The position numbers and the translations under genes were made by a program. The notes under the pieces were generated by a model. It made no database searches. It was not told the DNA's origin and was given only the letters and a program-made list of their open reading frames with translations. Below are positions 8,434-18,334 of a DNA stretch of 64,000 nt, in pieces. Positions within the stretch are counted from its first letter, which is position 1; the number at the start of each line of letters is the position of its first letter. Origin of the DNA: Balneolaceae bacterium UBA2956 (lineage in GTDB: Bacteria; Bacteroidota; Rhodothermia; Balneolales; Balneolaceae); NCBI GenBank assembly GCA_002348545.1, contig DEBM01000045.1:62001-126000 (forward strand). The letters are read 5' to 3'.

Positions 8434-9192
8434 ATGTCAGAATATAGTTTAGATTTAACTGGAAAAATTGCTCTTATAACAGGTGGCAGCCGAGGTATTG
8501 GAAAAGCTATAGCGTTAGCCTTTTCTTCCAGAGGAGCTAACGTCGCTATTACCTACGCTAACTCTTCTAGCTCAGCTGGGCAAGTAACGGAAGAAATAAA
8601 TAAACTTGGTTCTGATGCAATGTCCATACAGGCTAATTCATCAGATTTCAGCAGAGCAAATGAAGTAATTGATGAAGTTCTTCAAAAATGGGGTAAAATA
8701 GATATACTTGTGAATAATGCTGGCATTACAAGGGATGGACTCATACTCAGAATGTCCGAAGACCAATGGGATCAGGTTATTGAAACAAATCTAAAAGGCA
8801 TATTTAACTATTCAAAAGCTGTAGCTAGACCTATGATGAAAAACCGCGGGGGCTCTGTTATAAATACGGGCTCTATTGTAGGATTGACTGGGAATGCAGG
8901 CCAAAGTAATTATGCCGCTTCTAAAGCCGGTTTAGTTGGGTTCACTAAATCATATGCCAAGGAATTAGCTTCTAGAAATATTCGAGCGAATGTAGTTGCG
9001 CCTGGCTATATACACACAGACATGACGAACATACTTGATGAAAAGGTATTGAACGATATTAAAGAGGCAACACCATTGGGTCGAGCTGGTAATGTTGAGG
9101 AAGTAGCGGCGGCGTGTTTGTTCCTTGCTTCAGACCTAAGTAGCTATATAACAGGTGAAGTTATACGAGTTGACGGTGGTATGGCAATTTAG
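8434..9192 (+). CDS. fabG: 3-oxoacyl-ACP reductase
   Basis: NADPH-dependent reductase of the elongation cycle, a short-chain dehydrogenase. Seen: the Rossmann TGGSRGIG at 16-23, NNAG at 94-97, and the catalytic Ser147, Tyr160 and Lys164 (YAASK). A GTG 15 nt upstream in the same frame would overlap fabD. I chose the ATG just after the fabD stop because the added five residues are not part of the domain. 252 residues, tetramer-forming family. Confidence 0.95.
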   Translation: MSEYSLDLTGKIALITGGSRGIGKAIALAFSSRGANVAITYANSSSSAGQVTEEINKLGSDAMSIQANSSDFSRANEVIDEVLQKWGKIDILVNNAGITRDGLILRMSEDQWDQVIETNLKGIFNYSKAVARPMMKNRGGSVINTGSIVGLTGNAGQSNYAASKAGLVGFTKSYAKELASRNIRANVVAPGYIHTDMTNILDEKVLNDIKEATPLGRAGNVEEVAAACLFLASDLSSYITGEVIRVDGGMAI

Positions 9193-9283
9193 ATGGCTAC
9201 CTTATATGCTATTTGTGTGCAAGATATTATTAAGTTTATTAAATTATCAAACTACAAACTACCATTAAAATAAAGGACTCATT

Positions 9284-9523
9284 ATGTCACAAGATGTAGA
9301 ATCAAAAGTAAAAGAAATCATTACCGATAAATTAGGTGTAGATGAATCAGAAGTTGTTGCTGATGCAAATTTCACCAACGATTTAGGTGCAGATTCTTTA
9401 GATACTGTGGAATTAATCATGGAATTTGAAAAAGATTTCGATCTTAGCATTCCCGATGAGGATGCTGAAAGCATTGCTACAGTTGGTGATGCAATTAAAT
9501 ATATTCAGGAAAAACTCACTTAA
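9284..9523 (+). CDS. acpP: Acyl carrier protein
   Basis: A 79-residue acidic helical carrier of growing acyl chains. The phosphopantetheine site is Ser38 in [11 protein letters not shown]. An AAGGA Shine-Dalgarno-like stretch sits 7 nt before the ATG, better than for most genes here and fitting for high expression. It lies between fabG (91-nt gap) and fabF (14-nt gap). Confidence 0.98.
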   Translation: MSQDVESKVKEIITDKLGVDESEVVADANFTNDLGADSLDTVELIMEFEKDFDLSIPDEDAESIATVGDAIKYIQEKLT

Positions 9524-9537
9524 TATATTTGAATTAT

Positions 9538-10782
9538 ATGAGTTCACGACGAGTTGTAATTACAGGTATAGGCGCTCTTACCCCAGTTGGGAAGAGCGCT
9601 CCTGACTTTTGGAATGGTTTACTTTCAGGTGAAAGTGGAGCAAAAAATGTTGATAGATTCGACACAACAGGTTTTGCAACGACTTTTGCTACACAGATTG
9701 ATAACTATGATCCATTGAAGCATTTTGAAAAAAAAGAAGCTCGAAAGTTAGACTATGCCACTCAATATGCGTTAATTGCAACTGATGAAGCTATTATTGA
9801 TTCTAAATTAGATTTAGATAAAATTGATAAAGATCGTGTAGGAGTTCATGTTGGTACAGGAATAGGAGGTATGAAAACTTTTTTTGATCAATCCATTTCT
9901 TTTTATGAGAGAGGACCAAAAGGAGTTTCACCTTTTTACATCCCTATGTCTATACCTGATATAATCTCAGGTCAAATCTCAATTAAGTATGGGTTCAGGG
10001 GGCCTAACTTTTGCGCAGTTTCAGCCTGTGCAACAGGATCTCATAATATTGGTATCGCCTACGATATGATACGCTATGGGCAATCAGATTATTCAATAAC
10101 TGGAGGTACAGAATCACCTGTAACAAAAATTGGAATATCTGGTTTCAATGCCATGAAGGCGATGAGTACCAGAAACGATGATCCTCAGTCTGCTTCAAGA
10201 CCTTTTGATATAGACAGAGATGGATTTGTTCTTGGAGAAGGATCTGGGATTATGGTTCTTGAGTCATTAGATTTTGCACTAGAAAGAGGGGCTAGAATAT
10301 ATGGCGAAGTTGCAGGTTACGGTTACTCTGCGGATGCTTATCATATAACCGCTCCAGATCCAGAAGGAAATGGGGTTATTTTGGCCATGAAAAACGCTTT
10401 AAACTCTGCTGGGATAACAACGATAGATGTCGACCATATCAACATGCATGGTACCTCTACACCACTTGGTGATATAGCCGAAACCAACTCCATAAAAAAA
10501 GTTTTTGGGGATCATGCGTATAAAATGAATTTAAATTCAACGAAATCGATGACAGGGCATACCTTAGGTGCTGCAGGAGCTATTGAGTCTCTTGCAGTAA
10601 TTTTGGCCCTTTATCACGGTATTGTACCTCCAACAATTAATCTAGACAATCAAGACCCACAGTGTGACCTGAATTACACCGCAAATGCACCGGTTGCTCG
10701 TGAACTGAACTACGCATTGAACAATGCATTCGGTTTTGGTGGGCATAATTCGACCCTAGTTTTTAAGCGTTACGAAGGATAA
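9538..10782 (+). CDS. fabF: 3-oxoacyl-ACP synthase II (KAS II)
   Basis: Elongating condensing enzyme. The Cys-His-His triad is complete: Cys164 in VSACATGS, His304 in HGTSTPLGD and His341 in GHTLGAAGA. The ATG at this position gives the canonical MSSRRVVITGIGALTPVG start; a TTG three codons upstream is also open but unlikely. 414 residues. Only 3 nt separate its stop from the rnc start. Confidence 0.96.
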   Translation: MSSRRVVITGIGALTPVGKSAPDFWNGLLSGESGAKNVDRFDTTGFATTFATQIDNYDPLKHFEKKEARKLDYATQYALIATDEAIIDSKLDLDKIDKDRVGVHVGTGIGGMKTFFDQSISFYERGPKGVSPFYIPMSIPDIISGQISIKYGFRGPNFCAVSACATGSHNIGIAYDMIRYGQSDYSITGGTESPVTKIGISGFNAMKAMSTRNDDPQSASRPFDIDRDGFVLGEGSGIMVLESLDFALERGARIYGEVAGYGYSADAYHITAPDPEGNGVILAMKNALNSAGITTIDVDHINMHGTSTPLGDIAETNSIKKVFGDHAYKMNLNSTKSMTGHTLGAAGAIESLAVILALYHGIVPPTINLDNQDPQCDLNYTANAPVARELNYALNNAFGFGGHNSTLVFKRYEG

Positions 10783-10785
10783 TAG

Positions 10786-11562
10786 ATGAGTTGGATGACT
10801 CGTTTTCTATTCGGTTTTGCTTCAAAGAAGCGCTTTGAAGGTACGTTGTTAAAAAAAAAAGAAGTTTCTTCAGAAGACAAAAGGTTTAAAGATTTAAGCA
10901 ATATCTTAGGATTTTTTCCTACTGATACTTCCCTCTACCAAAAAGCATTACGACATCGTTCCTCTACAGCACTTGAAAAATACGAACGCTATGATTCTTA
11001 TGAACGATTAGAATTCCTTGGTGACGCCGTACTAGATCTTATTTCTGCTGAACTTTTATTTCAAAAATATCCCGAAGAAGATGAAGGATTTTTGACAAAA
11101 ACTAGAGCTAAAATGGTAAGAGGTGAAACACTTTCTGCTTTGTCGAAAAATCTAGGAATAGAATCCTTATTAGAATTTACCGATACGAAAGGTGGAGTAA
11201 CTAAATCAAAAAGTATATTAGCTGACATTTTTGAATCAATAATTGCAGCTATTTATATCACAGAAGGCTACAAGGTTACCTTTAAATTTGTTAGCAAAGT
11301 GTATGAAGAACATCTTAACTTTGATGAATTAACTCTGATCAATGATAATTTTAAAAGTACATTATTAGAATACGCTCAAGCTAATAAAATGAGCCTGCCC
11401 GAATATCGAGTGATTGACGAAAAGGGGCCAGGTCATAATAGAACCTTTAAAGTTGAAGTTTCCATGGGTACAGAAATTTTTGGTAAAGGTACTGGAAAGA
11501 GTAAGAAAAAAGCCGAGCAAGAAGCAGCAAGAAATGCACTTCAGATTTTAGATGTACAATAA
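10786..11562 (+). CDS. rnc: Ribonuclease III
   Basis: Double-strand-specific endoribonuclease for rRNA and mRNA processing. Seen: the signature ERLEFLGDAVLDL at 73-85, the second acidic cluster around ADIFESIIAA (about 146-155) and a C-terminal dsRNA-binding domain (about 187-257, ending in GKSKKKAEQEAARNAL). A basic N-terminal extension of roughly 30 residues precedes the nuclease domain. The fabF-rnc junction is common to many bacteria. Confidence 0.95.
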   Translation: MSWMTRFLFGFASKKRFEGTLLKKKEVSSEDKRFKDLSNILGFFPTDTSLYQKALRHRSSTALEKYERYDSYERLEFLGDAVLDLISAELLFQKYPEEDEGFLTKTRAKMVRGETLSALSKNLGIESLLEFTDTKGGVTKSKSILADIFESIIAAIYITEGYKVTFKFVSKVYEEHLNFDELTLINDNFKSTLLEYAQANKMSLPEYRVIDEKGPGHNRTFKVEVSMGTEIFGKGTGKSKKKAEQEAARNALQILDVQ

Positions 11563-11579
11563 ACATTTAGTTATATTTT

Positions 11580-11589
11580 ATCATATGAT
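11580..11589. other. Palindrome upstream of mgtE
   Basis: ATCATATGAT, a perfect 10-bp palindrome in the 104-nt gap between rnc and mgtE. It could be a regulator half-site pair or chance in AT-rich DNA. The gap is too short for a known Mg2+ riboswitch (M-box). Confidence 0.25.
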
Positions 11590-11666
11590 CATAGTCCAGG
11601 GATTGAAGTATAAATTTTCATTACCCATGCTGTATCACATATTCAAGAATAAGTAGACAGACAAAT

Positions 11667-13049
11667 ATGTTAGTCCAATTATTAAAACCTGAGTTCGATG
11701 AACTTATCCAAAAAAAGGATTGGATAGGCCTAAAAGAGGTTTTAGCTGATGTACCTCCTGTTGATATAGCAGAGCTAATAGTGGAATTGGATGGAGATTT
11801 AGCAGTAGTCGTGTTCAGATTATTAAAAAAGGCTATTGCTGCTGATGTATTTTCTGAACTACCATCTAATAAAGGAGTTACCCTACTGGAGTTATTTACT
11901 AAGCAACAGCTATCAGAAGTAATGAGTAACCTAGAACCGGATGAACAGGTTGCGCTGATGGAGGAATTACCAGGGGATCTAACCCAAAAGGTAATGAATT
12001 CTATGAGGCCATCAGATCAGCTTCAAGTGAAGAAACTATTAGGCTACCCTGAAGACTCAGTTGGTCGTTTGATGACTCCACGCTATGTCCGTGTAAAATC
12101 TGATTGGACGGTTAAGCGCAGTATGGAGCATATACGAAAATATGCAGCCATGGCTGAGACATTGAATGTAATTTATGTGGTTAATGATCGAGAGCAATTA
12201 ATAGATGACTTACGAATTACCGAATTAATTATTGCAGCTGAAAACCAGACTATATCAAAACTCATGGATGAGTCATATACTGCTTTACGCGTTTATGAAG
12301 ATCAAGAAGAAGCAGTTAAGATGCTTGCTAAATATGATAAGGTAGCCTTGCCTGTAGTTGACTCTGATAATGTACTAGTTGGTATTGTTACAGTAGATGA
12401 TGTTATAGATGTAGCAGAAGAAGAAATCACTGAGGATATGCAGAAAATGGCAGCTATGGATGCACTGGATGACTATTATTCTCAAACGTCCATTGCACAA
12501 ATGATAAAAAAACGCTTAGGGTGGCTTATTGTTTTATTTGTAGGTCAAATTTTAACTGCTTTAACAATGGAGCAATATGAAGAGTTACTCTCAAAAATTG
12601 TTTTTTTATCTTTTTTTGTTCCTTTAATTATTTCAAGCGGTGGTAATTCAGGTACCCAAGCTGCCACACTTGTTATCCGCGCGTTGGCAACGGATGATAT
12701 TAGAGCTGAGGATTGGAAAAAAGTATTTTTAAGGGAATTAAGCTCTGGTTTAATATTAGGTTTTTTAATAGGTATTTTAGGCTTTTTAACTCTGTTGGCT
12801 TGGGATCTTACAGCAAATGGATACGTTGATCAACAGTCCTATATGACCGCTTCAGTCATTGGTTTAAGTTTACTGTCTATTGTTTTATTTGGTAATTTTA
12901 TTGGAGCTATGTTACCCTTCATATTATCACGTTTAGGTTTTGACCCAGCAGTTTCATCTACACCATTTGTTGCCACTGTGGTCGATGTTAGTGGAATTAT
13001 CATTTATTTTTCAATAGCTATTATATTTTTGAAAGAGATAGTAATGTAA
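11667..13049 (+). CDS. mgtE: Magnesium transporter MgtE
   Basis: Homodimeric Mg2+ channel in the inner membrane. Domains in order: an N-terminal helical superhelix (about 1-125), a CBS pair (about 130-250, beginning at VGRLMTPRYVRV) acting as Mg2+ sensor, and a membrane domain with about five helices (280-460), including the SGGNSGTQAATLVIRAL pore segment near 328-345. 460 residues is normal. Mg2+ gating through the CBS domains is known for the family. Confidence 0.95.
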   Translation: MLVQLLKPEFDELIQKKDWIGLKEVLADVPPVDIAELIVELDGDLAVVVFRLLKKAIAADVFSELPSNKGVTLLELFTKQQLSEVMSNLEPDEQVALMEELPGDLTQKVMNSMRPSDQLQVKKLLGYPEDSVGRLMTPRYVRVKSDWTVKRSMEHIRKYAAMAETLNVIYVVNDREQLIDDLRITELIIAAENQTISKLMDESYTALRVYEDQEEAVKMLAKYDKVALPVVDSDNVLVGIVTVDDVIDVAEEEITEDMQKMAAMDALDDYYSQTSIAQMIKKRLGWLIVLFVGQILTALTMEQYEELLSKIVFLSFFVPLIISSGGNSGTQAATLVIRALATDDIRAEDWKKVFLRELSSGLILGFLIGILGFLTLLAWDLTANGYVDQQSYMTASVIGLSLLSIVLFGNFIGAMLPFILSRLGFDPAVSSTPFVATVVDVSGIIIYFSIAIIFLKEIVM

Positions 13050-13082
13050 AAAACCCCAAAAACAACGTTAATATAGTCTTAT

Positions 13083-13910
13083 ATGAAAGTTTATCATGAT
13101 TTAGTTCAAAGAGTTTTAGATCACGGTGTTTGTAAAAAAAACCGTACTGGTACGGATACTATTTCCAATTTTGCAGAGTATTATAAGGTAAATCTATCTG
13201 AAGGCTTTCCACTTTTAACGACTAAAAAAGTTTTTTTTAAATCTGTTATTCTAGAATTATTGTGGTATTTACGTGGTGAAGACCATATCAGATGGCTTCG
13301 TGACAAAAATAACATTCATATATGGGATGCCTGGGCCGATGAAGATGGGCATGTTGGCCCTATTTATCCTGTGTTATGGCGACGGTTTCCTTTCCTTATA
13401 GAGCATAAAAATGAAGATGGAACTACTGAATGGAGGCGAGATGAATTTGATCAAATCCAAAATGTTATTCATATGCTAAAGACAGATCCAATGAGTCGAA
13501 GAATTGTTGTGAGCGCTTGGCACCCTGGTTTATTACCTAAAATGGCGTTACCTCCTTGCCATATCATGTACATATTCAACGTCTCTGAAGGTAAATTAAA
13601 TTGTCATTTGACTCAACGTTCAGGTGATATTGCGCTTGGAATACCTTTTAACTTAGCCTGTTATTCTGCTTTAACAATGGCAATTGCTCAAGAAGTTGGA
13701 CTTGAACCCGGAGTTTTTGCCCATACAATAGTGGATGCACATATCTATGTAAATCATATAGATGGATTAAAGCAACAATTATCACGTTCGCCAAAGACTC
13801 TTCCAGAACTCAAGATCGCCAATAAACCATTGGATAAACTAAGTTTTGATGATTTTGAATTAATTGGGTACGACCCAGATCCTTTAATTCGCTTTGAAGT
13901 AGCGGTGTAA
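13083..13910 (+). CDS. thyA: Thymidylate synthase
   Basis: Methylates dUMP to dTMP using methylene-tetrahydrofolate. Seen: the dUMP phosphate-binding DPMSRRIVVSAWHP (about 135-148), the catalytic Cys159 in LPPCH and the QRSGD / NLACYS segment further on. 275 residues. folA follows 11 nt later and regenerates the dihydrofolate this enzyme produces; the pair is a standard operon. Confidence 0.97.
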   Translation: MKVYHDLVQRVLDHGVCKKNRTGTDTISNFAEYYKVNLSEGFPLLTTKKVFFKSVILELLWYLRGEDHIRWLRDKNNIHIWDAWADEDGHVGPIYPVLWRRFPFLIEHKNEDGTTEWRRDEFDQIQNVIHMLKTDPMSRRIVVSAWHPGLLPKMALPPCHIMYIFNVSEGKLNCHLTQRSGDIALGIPFNLACYSALTMAIAQEVGLEPGVFAHTIVDAHIYVNHIDGLKQQLSRSPKTLPELKIANKPLDKLSFDDFELIGYDPDPLIRFEVAV

Positions 13911-13921
13911 TTGTACTAATT

Positions 13922-14401
13922 ATGAAGATTATTATTATTGCAGCACATGATCCTAATTTAGTTATTGGAAATGAGGGGTCCTTGCCTTGGCATTTTTCTG
14001 AAGACATGAAACATTTCAAGCAGACAACTTCAGGTTTTCCAATTCTTATGGGCAGAGGAGTTTTTGAAGAACTAGGGTCTAAACCATTACAACATCGACA
14101 AAATATCGTACTTAGTACAACTAAAAATTATGATAATGTAGCCTGTTATTCTACATTAGAACAGGCAATAGAGGCAATTAAGCTCGAAGAACCTTCTAAG
14201 CTTTTTATTATTGGTGGTGGGGTTGTGTATCGTCAAACAATGAAGATTGCACATGAAATGATTATTACTCTGGTTCACAAAGAGTATAAAGGAGATACTT
14301 TTTTTCCGGAGTACCGTTCTGATATAGGCCATATTTGGCGCGAAATAAACAGAATCCATTGTAATGAAAACTTAAGTTTTATACATTATACTCGTATATA
14401 A
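13922..14401 (+). CDS. folA: Dihydrofolate reductase
   Basis: Reduces dihydrofolate with NADPH. 159 residues with the Met20-loop LPWHF segment, the acidic residue in SEDMKHFK, the GR of LMGRGVFEEL and the cofactor-binding IIGGGVVY. Directly follows thyA. It converges on the HD-hydrolase gene with a 31-nt gap that holds no clear terminator. Confidence 0.95.
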   Translation: MKIIIIAAHDPNLVIGNEGSLPWHFSEDMKHFKQTTSGFPILMGRGVFEELGSKPLQHRQNIVLSTTKNYDNVACYSTLEQAIEAIKLEEPSKLFIIGGGVVYRQTMKIAHEMIITLVHKEYKGDTFFPEYRSDIGHIWREINRIHCNENLSFIHYTRI

Positions 14402-14432
14402 AACTCAGTATAGGGCATTTTAAATCTATTAT

Positions 14433-15674
14433 TTAATACTTTGGATGCATGATAAAGTATTTTTTAACGGGCTGAGTTAACGCAATTATATTTTTCGTAT
14501 CAGCAGCTTTGGAAAATTCAATCGCTACATCATTGTCAAGAATCCAAATACTATCATTTTTATATTTATAGGCCTCCGAAGTACTGTATTCGGTTCGAAT
14601 GTAGTATTTCATGCTCTCATTATCGCTTGGTAGTCCTTTTTTTACAAGATATGCATGTGTCATTTTGTTTATTTTTTGAAGACTAGCCTTACCTGGGTTT
14701 TTATCAAAAAAGCTAGCTCGAAATAAATTTCGGTTCAAAAACCGACTGCTTAAATCGGATAAAATAAGATCTTTAGCACTCTGCCAAGCTTTAATGCTTT
14801 GATAAACATCATAATCGTCCAGTTGAGCATAGGCGCTGATAATGGATGTAGAGATACTTTTTTTAGCTGATGGTTGCTCGCGTAGGAAATAATCTAATTG
14901 AGTACTACCGCTTGGTACTGATTCTCCTTGTGCAAATAAATAAGTCACCCGCTTAAATATAGATCGAATGAGTGAATCGGCACTGAGTACGGTTTTATGA
15001 AGATATACTTGCATATACATTAAACGCCGAGAAATAATATAGTTTTCGACGGCATAAATACCTTTTCGCTCTATTACGATGTTATTTTTATATACTCGCA
15101 TCGTTTTAAGTATGCGTTGAATACCTATCGAACCTTCTGATACACCCGTAAAAAAGCTGTCTCTTTTTAGATAATCTAGTCGATCTAAATCGAGTTGTGA
15201 TGATACTAGTTGATGCAAAAATTTCTTGGGATGCTGATCGGTAAAAATATCTATGGCCGTATCCAGTGCCCCATTAAATTGACTATTTAATTCATGCATA
15301 ATTGCTAGGCTCATCATTTCGTGATTAAACTCACTAAGCAAAGAATGTTCAAGTGTATGAGATAATGGACCATGTCCAACATCGTGTAAAAGTAAACAAA
15401 TGAGTGTACCCTCGTATTCCTGATTGCTTATTGTAGTATCTTTTTCACGTAAGTTATTTAGAACACGTTGGCCCAATTCTAAGGACCCTAATGCATGCGA
15501 GAAACGAGAGTGTTCTGCTGCTGGAAACACTAAATAACCCAAACCTAATTGCCGTATCCGCCTTAGCCGTTGGATGTAGGGATGGTCTATTAATTCAAGA
15601 ATAATTCCTTTAGGTACAGAGATAAATCCGTGAACTGGGTCATTAAATATTTTATAGCGGGTACTTTTATCCAT
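14433..15674 (-). CDS. HD-domain phosphohydrolase (dNTPase-like)
   Basis: 413 residues with an intact HD metal site: HSRFSH at 55-60, LLHDVGHG at 95-102 and a later D in DLDRLDYLKRD. The fold is that of dNTP triphosphohydrolases (SAMHD1/dGTPase superfamily), and the N-terminal NDPVHGFI motif is typical of this HD subfamily. A role in dNTP turnover next to thyA-folA is inferred; substrate is unknown. The thioesterase gene lies 5 nt upstream on the same strand. Confidence 0.85.
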   Translation of the reverse strand: MDKSTRYKIFNDPVHGFISVPKGIILELIDHPYIQRLRRIRQLGLGYLVFPAAEHSRFSHALGSLELGQRVLNNLREKDTTISNQEYEGTLICLLLHDVGHGPLSHTLEHSLLSEFNHEMMSLAIMHELNSQFNGALDTAIDIFTDQHPKKFLHQLVSSQLDLDRLDYLKRDSFFTGVSEGSIGIQRILKTMRVYKNNIVIERKGIYAVENYIISRRLMYMQVYLHKTVLSADSLIRSIFKRVTYLFAQGESVPSGSTQLDYFLREQPSAKKSISTSIISAYAQLDDYDVYQSIKAWQSAKDLILSDLSSRFLNRNLFRASFFDKNPGKASLQKINKMTHAYLVKKGLPSDNESMKYYIRTEYSTSEAYKYKNDSIWILDNDVAIEFSKAADTKNIIALTQPVKKYFIMHPKY

Positions 15675-15679
15675 ATCAC

Positions 15680-16123
15680 TTAATTAGGAGAGGAAGATAG
15701 GAAATAGTTGGAAAGCATCTTAGATGATAGGATATAAGTATGTCGCTGTTTTTGCAAATCGAACCAAGTTCCCATAAATTCAGCTATGGAACCCAATTGT
15801 TCAGTCTTAGAATTGTATGCTGCTTGTAAGACATAGACTAGAGATGCATTGACCCTAACTATATTGCTACAATTGAATGGAATGTCAGAATAAAGGGTAG
15901 GAGAATGATACTCAATTACTGATTTTCGTAGTATAATACAATTTTTTCTTACTATATCTTCAAACCATTCTGGTATTTTTTGAAGTATTTGTATTCTGGC
16001 TTCTTCATAATAACTCTTCAATAAAGCATTATTGACGTGAGATAAAGCGTCCATGTCGTTTAATCTTACGGACATTTGAGACCATTGTGGGAAACAATTT
16101 CGTATATATTGTTCAGGAATCAT
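15680..16123 (-). CDS. Acyl-CoA thioesterase, hotdog fold (4HBT family)
   Basis: 147 residues. The N-terminal third shows the YbgC/4HBT active-site pattern, with DMDALSHVNNALLKSYYEEAR carrying the Asp and the buried helix, followed by a beta-rich hotdog core. Likely hydrolyses a short or aromatic acyl-CoA; substrate unknown. Co-directional with the HD-hydrolase gene and divergent from the M42 peptidase gene. Confidence 0.8.
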   Translation of the reverse strand: MIPEQYIRNCFPQWSQMSVRLNDMDALSHVNNALLKSYYEEARIQILQKIPEWFEDIVRKNCIILRKSVIEYHSPTLYSDIPFNCSNIVRVNASLVYVLQAAYNSKTEQLGSIAEFMGTWFDLQKQRHTYILSSKMLSNYFLSSSPN

Positions 16124-16216
16124 AAAAATGAAGAATTATACTTATATAGAAGGAGCTGAAATACGTATATTGACTAAATATAAATCTCCTAGAAAGGTAA
16201 CCCAATTTTATTACAA

Positions 16217-17293
16217 ATGATTATTCCATCAGCACCTGAATTTTTAGAAACCCTTTTAACTACACCAAGTCCAACTGGTTACGAAGCAGCTGGCGTGAGA
16301 GTTTGGAAAGAGTATGTAGAGGATTTTGCTGATGAGGTTATTACTGATGCTTACGGGTCTTGTGCAGCAAAAGTTTTAACAAATGAAGAAGGACCAACTG
16401 TATTGATAGAAGCACATTGCGATGAGATTGGAATGGTTGTTCAACATATTACCAAACAAGGCTTTGTATATGTGAATAAATTAGGTGGGAGTGATTCGAC
16501 AATAGCTAGAGCAAAAAAAGTGATTATTCATAACCAAAAAGCAAAAGTTGTAGGAATCACAGGTAATACCGCCATTCACTTACAGGATCAGAAAAATGGG
16601 GGAGGTAAAAAGCCTGCTTGGAAAGAAATATATATAGACATAGGTGTTACATCAAAAGAAGAAGCACTTAAATTAGTTCAAGTTGGTGATCCAATCACTT
16701 ATGAAGACAACTTTGAATTTTTAAACGATCACATTCTAACAGCTAGAGCGTTAGATAATCGAATTGGTGGATATATCGTAGCACAGGTGTTGCGTATGCT
16801 CAAAAATGTTTCCCAAGATTTACATGTAAATGCAGTGGCTTTGAATTCTGTACAGGAAGAGGTAGGAGGCTTTGGTGCACGTATGATGAGTTACCGGTTA
16901 AATCCAGATCTGGCACTTGTAACCGATGTCACTCATGCTACAGATTCTCCAGGAATTGACCAAAAAGAACATGGAACTGTGATGTTAACTAAAGGTCCAA
17001 GTATACAACATGGGGGCGCTAATCATCCGAGTGTTGTGCGTTATCTAGAAGAAATTGCTGTAAAACATAATATACAAATCCAACATGAGGCCACCAGCGT
17101 GAGAACGGGTACCGATACCGATAGTATCTTCTATCAAAGAACAGGTATACCATCCGCCTTAATTTCTCTGCCTTTGCGTTATATGCACTCTCCCGTTGAA
17201 ATTTGTTCTATGCATGATGTAAAATTACTAATAAAGCTTATGTTCGAGTCGATTGTTGGATTAAAGGCTGATCAGCGTTTCAGTGTCCACTAA
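16217..17293 (+). CDS. M42 family metallopeptidase (glutamyl aminopeptidase/endoglucanase family)
   Basis: Cytoplasmic di-metal aminopeptidase. All ligands are visible: His67 in AHCDEIG, the bridging Asp180 in ALDNRIGG, the catalytic Glu pair 214-215 in QEEVG, Asp237 in VTDVTHATD and His323 in YMHSPVE. 358 residues, typical for TET-type dodecameric enzymes. No signal peptide. Its 3' end overlaps the 3' end of the convergent sua5 gene by 14 bp. Confidence 0.93.
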   Translation: MIIPSAPEFLETLLTTPSPTGYEAAGVRVWKEYVEDFADEVITDAYGSCAAKVLTNEEGPTVLIEAHCDEIGMVVQHITKQGFVYVNKLGGSDSTIARAKKVIIHNQKAKVVGITGNTAIHLQDQKNGGGKKPAWKEIYIDIGVTSKEEALKLVQVGDPITYEDNFEFLNDHILTARALDNRIGGYIVAQVLRMLKNVSQDLHVNAVALNSVQEEVGGFGARMMSYRLNPDLALVTDVTHATDSPGIDQKEHGTVMLTKGPSIQHGGANHPSVVRYLEEIAVKHNIQIQHEATSVRTGTDTDSIFYQRTGIPSALISLPLRYMHSPVEICSMHDVKLLIKLMFESIVGLKADQRFSVH

Positions 17294-18332
17294 TTGCCTT
17301 TTCAATTCTGTTTATAAGCGCCTCTTTTAAGTCATTTGAGAATGGATGCCGACGAATATCTTGAACAAAAATATGTGTATAATTTTCCAAGTCAGCTATT
17401 CTAAAGGTATCATATAGGAGTTGCCCAAAACGCTCCCAAGTACCCTCGCAATAGACTAAATGGAATCCATGATCCGTGGATTGCTCTAAGAAATCTTTAA
17501 TATCAGGTATAAGGTTATCAAGGAGTAAAACAATGCTGTTTAATTGTGTTCCCTTAAGTTGCTCAATATTGGAAAGCCACACTATCTTAGCTTTAGGAGC
17601 ATAATGTCGATATTTAAGCCCAGGGCTTGGTATATTTTTTGATGAACTTGTAGCATCTTGTTCGATTTGGTTAGAAGTGTAATATTTAACTGAACCAAAT
17701 TCTGATAGCTGTTCAGCACTGATTGCCCCAGGTCGGTAGATAATCATATTGTTGTGCGACGCCTTATATGGATAATTTAATTTATTTCCCTCGGTAGTCA
17801 TGAAATAGCTGGGTCTGCAACTTAAAACAGTTGATTCAAGTCCTATGCTACAAATTCCTCCATCTAATACAGGGAAATCCTCGCCAAAATCGCTTAATAC
17901 GTGCTCTTTCTTTGTTGGGCTAGGGGTCCCAGATAGATTAGCACTTGGAGCAACCAGAGGGCCTGTTTTTTGTAACAAATCTAAACATAGTCGATGATTA
18001 GGCATGCGTACAGCTACGGTTTCAAGGCCAGCAGTTACGGCATCAAGTACGGTTGTTCTCCGTGGAAGTAATAATGTAAGGGGGCCTGGCCATAATTTTT
18101 TTATTATACTTAACTCTAACTCCATCAATCGTTTGGATATTTCACCTAACTGTTCAAGTGAGCCAATATGAACAATAAGGGGGTTATCTAACGGACGTTT
18201 TTTAATAGTGAATATCTCTTGTATAGCAAGTAGCTTAGTTGCGTCAGCAGCAAGACCATAAACGGTTTCAGTGGGAATAGCTACTATCCCACCTAATTTT
18301 AAACGTTTTGCAGCTTCATCAATATCCAGCAT
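17280..18332 (-). CDS. sua5: L-threonylcarbamoyladenylate synthase (Sua5 type)
   Basis: Makes threonylcarbamoyl-AMP for the t6A37 modification of ANN-decoding tRNAs. The N-terminal YrdC domain (1-205) carries KKRPLDNPL at 44-52 and SANLSGTPSPT at 130-140. A C-terminal Sua5 domain (about 215-350) makes this the long form rather than the short TsaC. It begins 2 nt after the mfd stop, so it is the last gene of the Bat-mfd-sua5 transcript. Confidence 0.92.
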   Translation of the reverse strand: MLDIDEAAKRLKLGGIVAIPTETVYGLAADATKLLAIQEIFTIKKRPLDNPLIVHIGSLEQLGEISKRLMELELSIIKKLWPGPLTLLLPRRTTVLDAVTAGLETVAVRMPNHRLCLDLLQKTGPLVAPSANLSGTPSPTKKEHVLSDFGEDFPVLDGGICSIGLESTVLSCRPSYFMTTEGNKLNYPYKASHNNMIIYRPGAISAEQLSEFGSVKYYTSNQIEQDATSSSKNIPSPGLKYRHYAPKAKIVWLSNIEQLKGTQLNSIVLLLDNLIPDIKDFLEQSTDHGFHLVYCEGTWERFGQLLYDTFRIADLENYTHIFVQDIRRHPFSNDLKEALINRIEKAISGH

Positions 18333-18334
18333 AG

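Noticed and set aside
9193..9273. A 26-codon frame between fabG and acpP
   Set aside because: No family resemblance, no Shine-Dalgarno sequence, and composition like intergenic DNA.
11585..11656. A 23-residue reading frame in the mgtE leader, as a possible leader peptide
   Set aside because: Not proline-rich or otherwise like known Mg2+-sensing leader peptides; no accompanying terminator hairpin.
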